Shown: piece after piece, positions 43,903 through 49,598 of the stretch
Position numbering within the stretch: position 1 is the first letter of the stretch
Layout of the letters: every line of letters starts with the position of its first letter
Assembly (NCBI GenBank): GCA_002307135.1
Contig: DBTQ01000019.1
Span: forward strand, 1-49,598
Length of the DNA: 49,598 bases
DNA from: Bacteroidetes bacterium UBA1312
GTDB taxonomy: Bacteria > Bacteroidota > Bacteroidia > Chitinophagales > Chitinophagaceae
Direction: 5' to 3'
The notes under the pieces: model-generated
Databases searched by the model: none
What the model saw: the letters and a program-made list of their open reading frames with translations, nothing else
What the model was told of the DNA's origin: nothing
Translations under genes and position numbers: made by a program

Positions 43903-44453
43903 TTTGCGTTGGCATCATCCGGAACAAATTCAAGTACTGCACTATTCATACAGAATCTTTTGCCTGTTGGCGGTGGTCCATCATCGAAGATATGTCCTAA
44001 ATGCGAATCGCACCTGCCACAGAGCACTTCATCCCTGCTCATACCATGTGAATGATCTGATTGATAGCGCACACTGGTAGGCGTTAAGGATTCAAAGAAA
44101 CTTGGCCATCCGCAGCTGCTAGCAAATTTGGCACCTGAACGAAATAAAGGGTTGCCGCAAACTGCGCAATAGTAAGTGCCTTTGGCATCTGTTTTGTAAT
44201 ATTTACCTGTAAAAGCATATTCGGTACCCTTTTCGCGGGCAATTTCATACACATCTTTGGGTAATATTTTTTTCCATTCTGCGTCGCTTACATTCAGCTT
44301 TTTGCTGTCGGTACGGGAGTAATAAGGATTATTTTTATGGTCTGTTTGCATACCGGATTGTTTTTTTTGAGCATTGCTGCATTGACTGAATAATAGAATC
44401 GGGAAACAACAACAAATTAAGCGCAAAGAAAGATTAAAAGATATTCGTTTCAT
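43899..44453 (-). CDS. msrB: Peptide-methionine (R)-S-oxide reductase, exported
   Basis: A 184-aa protein. Residues 1-28 form a signal sequence (LICCCFPILLFSQCSNAQ), possibly a lipoprotein, so it should repair oxidised methionine in the cell envelope. The MsrB domain has the zinc pairs CAVCG and CGRCDSHLGH, the block SSCGWPSFF and the catalytic Cys in RFCMNSAVLEF. It is first in the likely operon msrB-nth-serA. Confidence 0.93.
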   Translation of the reverse strand: MKRISFNLSLRLICCCFPILLFSQCSNAQKKQSGMQTDHKNNPYYSRTDSKKLNVSDAEWKKILPKDVYEIAREKGTEYAFTGKYYKTDAKGTYYCAVCGNPLFRSGAKFASSCGWPSFFESLTPTSVRYQSDHSHGMSRDEVLCGRCDSHLGHIFDDGPPPTGKRFCMNSAVLEFVPDDANAK

Positions 44454-44656
44454 AAAATGTTTTTAAAAATGAACTAAAAACAGCACCCCCAAAAGGTGGG
44501 AACAATTAATATTTAAAACTACGGAATACGAGTATAAATAGTTTTTACATACCCGAAATTATGATTTTATTATGGGTAATACCTAGTTGTTGGAACACTT
44601 CATCTTTTTATTTAATTGAATGCTAAAATTCAAAAAACTACAAGGCTACAAATTAT

Positions 44657-44664
44657 TATCTTTG
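44657..44664 (+). promoter_or_regulatory. -7 box of valS
   Basis: TATCTTTG, an exact TAnnTTTG match, 57 bases before the ATG at 44722. No clear -33 element. No T-box leader or long gene-free region precedes the gene. Confidence 0.5.
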
Positions 44665-44721
44665 TCCACTTTACAAGCATACGACAATAGTTGGGTGCCT
44701 TCACATTAGCATAAAGAAACA

Positions 44722-47337
44722 ATGGAATTAAGTAAGAATTTTCAGCACAGCGAAGCCGAACAAAAATGGTACCAACATTGGATGAAAGCAGGTTATTTCT
44801 ATTCTACACCCGACGAACGTCCTGCTTATACAATAGTAATGCCTCCGCCAAACGTCACAGGAGTGTTACACATGGGTCATGCTTTGAACAATACCGTACA
44901 AGACATACTCATTCGTCGTGCTAAAATGCAGGGCTTTAATACTTGTTGGGTTCCGGGTACAGATCATGCCTCTATCGCTACAGAAGCTAAAGTAGTGAAT
45001 ATGCTCCGCGAGCAAGGTATTGATAAAAATAACTTAAGCCGTGAGGCGTTTTTGGAATATGCTTGGGAATGGAAGGAAAAATATGGTGGCATTATTTTAG
45101 CACAGTTAAAGAAATTAGGTTGCTCGCTCGATTGGAATCGCACTCATTTTACCATGGATGAAGGCTATTACAAAGCGGTGATCCGTGTTTTTGTTGAGCT
45201 GTTCAATAAAGGCAATATTTACCGTGGTGTAAAGATGATCAACTGGGATCCTCAGGCATTAACAGCATTAAGCGACGAAGAGGTATTGCATAAAGAAGCG
45301 AATTCAAAACTGACTTATATCAGATATAAAATTGATAGTGAAACTGAAGAATATATCACCATTGCTACGGTACGCCCCGAAACAATCATGGGCGATACTG
45401 CTGTTTGTGTGCATCCCGAAGATGAACGTTATGCACATTTAAATGGTAAGTTCTGTTTTATTCCTTTAATTAATCGTCGTGTTCCCATAATATTTGATGA
45501 TTACATTGATAAAGAATTTGGAACCGGTGCATTGAAAGTTACACCCGCACACGATATTAATGACTATAATCTTGGGCTCAAACATAAATTGGCTGTAATT
45601 GATACACTCAATGAAAATGGGACGATGAGCGAAGCTGCGGGCTTATATATTGGTCAGGACAGGTTTGCCGTACGTAAACAAATAGTTGAAGACCTTAAAA
45701 CTTCCGGCAATTTTGTAAAACAAGAAGATTATAAAAATCAGGTAGGTGTATCGGAAAGAACAGGTGCTGTAATAGAGCCAAGATTGTCAATGCAATGGTG
45801 GTGTGATATGCAGCAAATGGCGGCACCGGCATTGGATGCTGTAATGAACGAGGATATTCAATTTTATCCGTCTAAATTCAAAAACGTGTACCGCCATTGG
45901 ATGGGCAATATCAAGGACTGGTGCATTAGCCGCCAGCTTTGGTGGGGACAACGTATCCCGGCATGGTATGATAAGGAAGGGGGGATTTATGTCGCAGAAA
46001 ATGCTGAACAGGCATTGATACAGTATCAGCAAAAAAATACCGCAGGGACAATAGAAGACCTTCGTCAGGAAGACGATGTGTTGGATACCTGGTTCTCGAG
46101 TTGGTTATGGCCATTACAGGTTTTTGAATGGAATGAAAACAGGGATAATAAAGAATTGGATTACTATTATCCGACCAATACATTGGTTACTGGGCCAGAT
46201 ATTATATTTTTCTGGGTAGCCAGAATGGTCATGTCGGGTTATGAATTTAAAGGCAAAAAACCATTTGAACAGGTATATTTTACAGGCATTATCCGCGACA
46301 AGCAGGGGCGAAAAATGAGCAAGCAGTTGGGTAATTCTCCTGACCTCTTGGATCTGATAGAAACACATGGTGCAGATACGGTTCGCTTTAGTGTAATGAT
46401 ATCTTCTCCTGCGGGTAATGACATTTTGTACGACGAAGCATTTTTGGAACAAGGTCGTAACTTCTGCAATAAAATGTGGAATGCCATGAAACTCATCAAA
46501 ATGTGGGAAACCCGTGTTTCGGAAGATGTCACAAATACGGACACTTTTGCTATCGATTGGATGCAAGAACGTATCAAACAAGTTGAGCTGAGTATTGAAG
46601 AATTATTGAAAGACTTTCGATTGAGCGAGGCGCTTAAAAATATTTATTCGCTTATATGGGACGATTTTTGTTCTTGGTATTTAGAATGGGTGAAACCTGC
46701 ATTGGATCAACCGATGTCGGTTATGGTATATAATAAAACGATTGATATTTATGAGTCGCTGTTACAACTGCTGCATCCGTTCATGCCATTTATTACAGAA
46801 GAAATATATCACTTGTTGCGGGAGCAAAAAGATGATTTGATGAATCGTCAATTGGCTACATTTGACAGTCCTGACAATAATATTCTGGGACAAGGAAAAT
46901 TATTGCAAGAACTTATTACTACAGTACGTGATGCACGGGTGAAGAATAATTTAAAACCTAAGGATGCCATCAAATTAGCTGTTGATACCCAACAGCAAGC
47001 TTTTTATAGCTTAGTGCAATCGATACTTTGCCGTCAGATCAATGCAGAAGAAATCGGTTTTACTACTGATGCCATTCCTGGTTCAGTTTCTTTAGTTGTC
47101 GGTACTGATAAGCTTTATCTCAGCAGCAATGTGGCCATTGATACTTTTGCACAAAAAGAACAATTACAAAAGGACCTCGATTATCAAAAAGGTTTTTTGC
47201 AAAGCGTGGAAAAGAAGTTGGGCAATGAAAAATTTGTGGCAAATGCCAAACCCGAAATATTGGCTGCTGAGCAGAAAAAACAAAGTGACGCACTGGCCAA
47301 AATAAAAACGATTGAAGAAAGTCTAAGTTTATTGTAA
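44722..47337 (+). CDS. valS: Valyl-tRNA synthetase
   Basis: An 871-aa class I synthetase. The HIGH-type motif is PPPNVTGVLHMGHAL; the editing domain follows (TVRPETIMGDTAV, GTGALKVTPAHD); the catalytic half resumes with DWCISRQLWWGQRIP; the KMSKS loop is GRKMSKQLGNSPD. The C-terminus ends in a coiled-coil arm (about residues 800-870), typical for ValRS. Length is normal. The next small gene starts 10 bp downstream. Confidence 0.97.
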   Translation: MELSKNFQHSEAEQKWYQHWMKAGYFYSTPDERPAYTIVMPPPNVTGVLHMGHALNNTVQDILIRRAKMQGFNTCWVPGTDHASIATEAKVVNMLREQGIDKNNLSREAFLEYAWEWKEKYGGIILAQLKKLGCSLDWNRTHFTMDEGYYKAVIRVFVELFNKGNIYRGVKMINWDPQALTALSDEEVLHKEANSKLTYIRYKIDSETEEYITIATVRPETIMGDTAVCVHPEDERYAHLNGKFCFIPLINRRVPIIFDDYIDKEFGTGALKVTPAHDINDYNLGLKHKLAVIDTLNENGTMSEAAGLYIGQDRFAVRKQIVEDLKTSGNFVKQEDYKNQVGVSERTGAVIEPRLSMQWWCDMQQMAAPALDAVMNEDIQFYPSKFKNVYRHWMGNIKDWCISRQLWWGQRIPAWYDKEGGIYVAENAEQALIQYQQKNTAGTIEDLRQEDDVLDTWFSSWLWPLQVFEWNENRDNKELDYYYPTNTLVTGPDIIFFWVARMVMSGYEFKGKKPFEQVYFTGIIRDKQGRKMSKQLGNSPDLLDLIETHGADTVRFSVMISSPAGNDILYDEAFLEQGRNFCNKMWNAMKLIKMWETRVSEDVTNTDTFAIDWMQERIKQVELSIEELLKDFRLSEALKNIYSLIWDDFCSWYLEWVKPALDQPMSVMVYNKTIDIYESLLQLLHPFMPFITEEIYHLLREQKDDLMNRQLATFDSPDNNILGQGKLLQELITTVRDARVKNNLKPKDAIKLAVDTQQQAFYSLVQSILCRQINAEEIGFTTDAIPGSVSLVVGTDKLYLSSNVAIDTFAQKEQLQKDLDYQKGFLQSVEKKLGNEKFVANAKPEILAAEQKKQSDALAKIKTIEESLSLL

Positions 47338-47347
47338 TTTTAAACCT

Positions 47348-47848
47348 ATGAAACGTATCGTATTCTTATCCATCTTGCTGGTGGCTTGTATTTTCTACAA
47401 TGTTTTGGTGGCGCAAACCAGCAAAGCAACAAAAGCTAAACCGCAACAAGCAGAAAAAGAAAAGCCCAAACCGAATAATAAACGAGTTCCTGTTTATTTG
47501 GGTAATTCTGATTTGTCTTCTGGTATAATACCAAAACAAATTTTTGATTCATTGATTGTGCAAGGTATTACGGCTCGTGATTCTTCAGGCAATATTGGTA
47601 GAGTGTCAGGCTTCGATTTTTTCTATAAAGAACGCAATCTCTATGAAGACTCTGTTGGCAATTACTATATAGGTGTTGACTTTATTTCTGAAACTTTTGC
47701 TGGAAACCAATTTGACCATGTTGCGATTACGGCATTACATGAGCGTAGTAAAAAAGATGATACCACTATTTTTGAAAATATAACCGTTATAATGCCTGAT
47801 AGCAGCCGTCATTTGGGTAAACCAATGATGTTTGTAATAGGAAAATAA
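47348..47848 (+). CDS. Exported 166-aa protein, unknown function
   Basis: A signal peptide (residues 1-22, ending NVLVAQ) is followed by a Lys/Pro/Gln-rich linker (KATKAKPQQAEKEKPKPNNK) and a small beta-rich domain (GFDFFYKERNLYEDSVGN, IGVDFISETFAG). I do not recognise the family. It is coupled to valS (10 bp) and followed by a terminator. Confidence 0.65.
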   Translation: MKRIVFLSILLVACIFYNVLVAQTSKATKAKPQQAEKEKPKPNNKRVPVYLGNSDLSSGIIPKQIFDSLIVQGITARDSSGNIGRVSGFDFFYKERNLYEDSVGNYYIGVDFISETFAGNQFDHVAITALHERSKKDDTTIFENITVIMPDSSRHLGKPMMFVIGK

Positions 47849-47865
47849 ATCATTCATTTGATCTG

Positions 47866-47901
47866 AAAATCCCGATAGCTACAGCGCTATTGGGATTTTT
47901 A
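47866..47901 (+). terminator. Terminator after the valS unit
   Basis: The stem AAAATCCC-G-ATAGC / GCTAT-T-GGGATTTT with a short loop runs into T5. It lies 18 bp past the stop. Confidence 0.75.
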
Positions 47902-47990
47902 TGTTATTAAAACAATACGTTTTGAGAATCACACAATAATATTTTTAATGATTTAATATCTATATGTATTCTTACTATATATATTGTCGA

Positions 47991-47998
47991 TATTTTTG
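47991..47998 (+). promoter_or_regulatory. -7 box upstream of the orphan signal peptide
   Basis: TATTTTTG, an exact TAnnTTTG match, directly followed by a second near-match TATTTTCG (47999-48006). The 47902-48147 gap is otherwise AT-rich and empty. The transcript could cover both the 27-aa ORF and the Ig-like gene. Confidence 0.4.
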
Positions 47999-48147
47999 TA
48001 TTTTCGCCACTGTGTTTTTATATGTAAATAATATTTTTGGAAATAAAAGGTGTTTTCACTCTTTTATTGAATTTATAACAGAGGTACGTTTGCTGCAAAA
48101 CAAATTATTTTAAACCATAATAATCCTTAACCCTAACATCGTTTTTC

Positions 48148-48231
48148 ATGAAAAAACTAGTCAATACAGCATTGTTGTTAATGCTAACAGTTGTAACTGT
48201 GTTCGCCCAAAATGCAATCGGCTCCCCTTAG
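48148..48231 (+). pseudogene. Orphan signal peptide ORF (27 aa), gene remnant
   Basis: ATG 48148 encodes MKKLVNTALLLMLTVVTVFA, a complete Sec signal peptide with an A-x-A-like end, then QNAIGSP and TAG. No continuation of a secreted protein is seen in any frame before the next gene. It looks like the 5' stub of a lost exported protein or, less likely, a tiny leader ORF. Confidence 0.55.
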
Positions 48232-48357
48232 TCTGATTGTATAATTAAGTTATATTAAAATCTCTGGTTGTTCCTCCTTTCTTTACGATAGGGGGCATGA
48301 TCAATATGGACATTCACTAAATTCATCAATCACTTAGTATTTCTAAAACCTGTTTCT

Positions 48358-49598
48358 ATGTCAAAATATTTATACACCGCAATTATTTTTTTGATTTCAT
48401 ATTGTTCGTTTTCACACGAAGCTCTTGCCCAGTCATCTGCTTGTTATCCATTCCAGATCACAACAAAAGATAGTGTTTTGTGTTTAGGTAAATCTACTAC
48501 CCTTTTTACACCTGTAAGAGATAGTTTAAGTTCGCCCAGAACAATAAATTACCAACATCCATCCATGATGTTTAATGTAGTTGGTAAACTACCTGTAACG
48601 ATTAATGGGATTGATTTTGATGTGTTGAATGTTCCCGTTGCCTCAACAGATTCTGTTGCCATTTATTATAAGAGGGGAAGCTTTTTAGGGTATGAAACCG
48701 CAGCTTCCAGTTGGACACTGATAGGAAACAGTCCTATCGTAAAAGTAGGATCCCCCTTAACTAGCAGGGCTGCAACTATACCAGATACATTTTCCATTAA
48801 TATAAATGCAGGGGATACTATTGCTTTTTATGTATCACGTTCAGGATCCACAAGTAATTTATTAGTGGGTAATCCGGTTACCAGTCTTAATAATATAGTG
48901 GTTCAGGATTCTAATTTGCAAATGTTACAAGGTTCCCCTGCCTTATATCCATTCATCTATTGGGGTACGGCAGCTTATACTTTCTTAGGACAAATTCATT
49001 ACAAAAAATTTGATGTACTTTGGAGTACTGCTGCAACTTCAGACAGTATCACCGTCTCACCAACTGCAACTACATCGTATTGGGCAAGATTGACCAACTG
49101 GACAGGTTGTAGTACTACAGATACAATACAAGTTCAAATCAATTCATTGCCGACCATATCAGGAACTTTAAGTGCCTGTGTTGGTCAAACATCAACCCTT
49201 ACAGGTTCAGCGAGTCCGGATGCAACGACACCCTGGACATCATCCAATACAGGTGTAGCCACTGTTTCAAGTACGGGAGTAGTAACAGGAGTATTGGCCG
49301 GTACAACTACTATTACTTATAAAAACACTAACGGCTGTACACAAACGGCAACCTTCACTGTTAATGCATTACCAACCATATCAGGAACATTAAGCGCCTG
49401 TGTTGGTCAAACATCAACCCTTACAGGTTCAGCGAGTCCGGATGCAACAACACCATGGACATCATCCAATACAGGTGTAGCTACTATTTCAAGTACAGGA
49501 GTAGTAACTGGTGTATCTGGTGGTACAACTACCATTACTTATAAAAATACAAATGGCTGTACACAAACAGCACCCTTCACTGTTAATGCATTACCAAC
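48358..49598 (+). CDS. Secreted Ig-like (BIG2-type) repeat protein, partial, runs off the window
   Basis: The frame is open from ATG 48358 to the window end (413 codons, no stop). A signal peptide ends EALAQ at about residue 25. The next 240 residues are a beta-rich domain with paired Cys (SSACYPFQI, DSVLCLGKS). From residue 264 a 74-residue repeat begins: LPTISGTLSACVGQTSTLTG, then WTSSNTGVATVSSTGVVTG and TTTITYKNTNGCTQTA, as in bacterial Ig-like group 2 adhesin domains. A T9SS tail is expected beyond the window but cannot be seen. Confidence 0.8.
   Translation, partial: MSKYLYTAIIFLISYCSFSHEALAQSSACYPFQITTKDSVLCLGKSTTLFTPVRDSLSSPRTINYQHPSMMFNVVGKLPVTINGIDFDVLNVPVASTDSVAIYYKRGSFLGYETAASSWTLIGNSPIVKVGSPLTSRAATIPDTFSININAGDTIAFYVSRSGSTSNLLVGNPVTSLNNIVVQDSNLQMLQGSPALYPFIYWGTAAYTFLGQIHYKKFDVLWSTAATSDSITVSPTATTSYWARLTNWTGCSTTDTIQVQINSLPTISGTLSACVGQTSTLTGSASPDATTPWTSSNTGVATVSSTGVVTGVLAGTTTITYKNTNGCTQTATFTVNALPTISGTLSACVGQTSTLTGSASPDATTPWTSSNTGVATISSTGVVTGVSGGTTTITYKNTNGCTQTAPFTVNALP
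49147..49598 (+). repeat. 222-bp tandem repeats coding for Ig-like domains
   Basis: Unit 1 is 49147-49368 and unit 2 is 49369-49590; a third begins at 49591. The units are nearly identical at DNA level, with mostly silent changes, which indicates recent duplication or gene conversion. Confidence 0.93.

Noticed and set aside
49147..49598. CRISPR-like array
   Set aside because: The 222-bp units are contiguous coding repeats with no spacers.

Overview
The window comes from a low-GC Bacteroidota genome, probably a Chitinophaga-like lineage (the lineage is an inference). Three things support this. Many genes have the Bacteroidota-type -7 box TAnnTTTG upstream, sometimes with a -33 TTTG. Several secreted proteins end in type IX secretion system (T9SS) C-terminal sorting domains. 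The primary sigma factor is the short Bacteroidota form without region 1.1. I see no rRNA, tRNA, CRISPR array, transposase or prophage gene.

Layout. 0.2-5.6 kb: CPD photolyase, a DUF2130 coiled-coil protein, a nitroreductase, RNase HI and, convergent, a DbpA-type RNA helicase. 5.7-10.7 kb: a carotenoid island with a CarH/LitR-like MerR-B12 regulator followed by crtI-crtB-idi-crtZ-crtYcd, enough to turn GGPP into zeaxanthin; the GGPP synthase must lie elsewhere. Regulator and operon share the same spaced inverted repeat at their starts, TTGTTTA-N18-TAAACAA, which in front of crtI encloses the -7 box. 10.8-18.5 kb: a membrane protein, a DegT-fold sugar enzyme with a His at the PLP-lysine position, a START-like protein, rpoD, superoxide dismutase, two small exported proteins, OxyR and an M16 peptidase-like protein lacking its zinc motif. 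18.65-18.95 kb: a gene-free stretch with a strong promoter and a long rod-like RNA fold with a competing alternative pairing, the best candidate here for an undescribed RNA.

19.0-27.6 kb: accessory T9SS cargo (delta-60 repeat protein, subtilase, 613-aa protein) among decay products: a 144-bp direct repeat carrying the start of a lost secreted protein twice, an 80-aa signal-peptide/sorting-tail remnant and a frameshifted pseudogene. 27.6-33.0 kb: envelope genes (kdsA, S9 peptidase, a TIGR02117-like protein, polysaccharide deacetylase, WaaE-like glycosyltransferase). 33.0-37.7 kb, minus strand: lpxH, sixA-like, an APH-kinase/RapZ-C fusion and an M1 aminopeptidase. 37.9-47.8 kb: housekeeping (NTF2-like protein, nitrilase, PolX with a degenerate palm, trpS, serA, nth, msrB, valS). 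47.9-49.6 kb: an orphan signal peptide and the start of a secreted Ig-like repeat protein that runs off the window.

Functionally, light and oxidative stress recur (photolyase, B12 photoreceptor, carotenoids, SOD, OxyR, MsrB, endonuclease III), and lipid A/LPS precursor genes (kdsA, lpxH, GT2) lie close together. All functions are read from sequence motifs; no database search was run.
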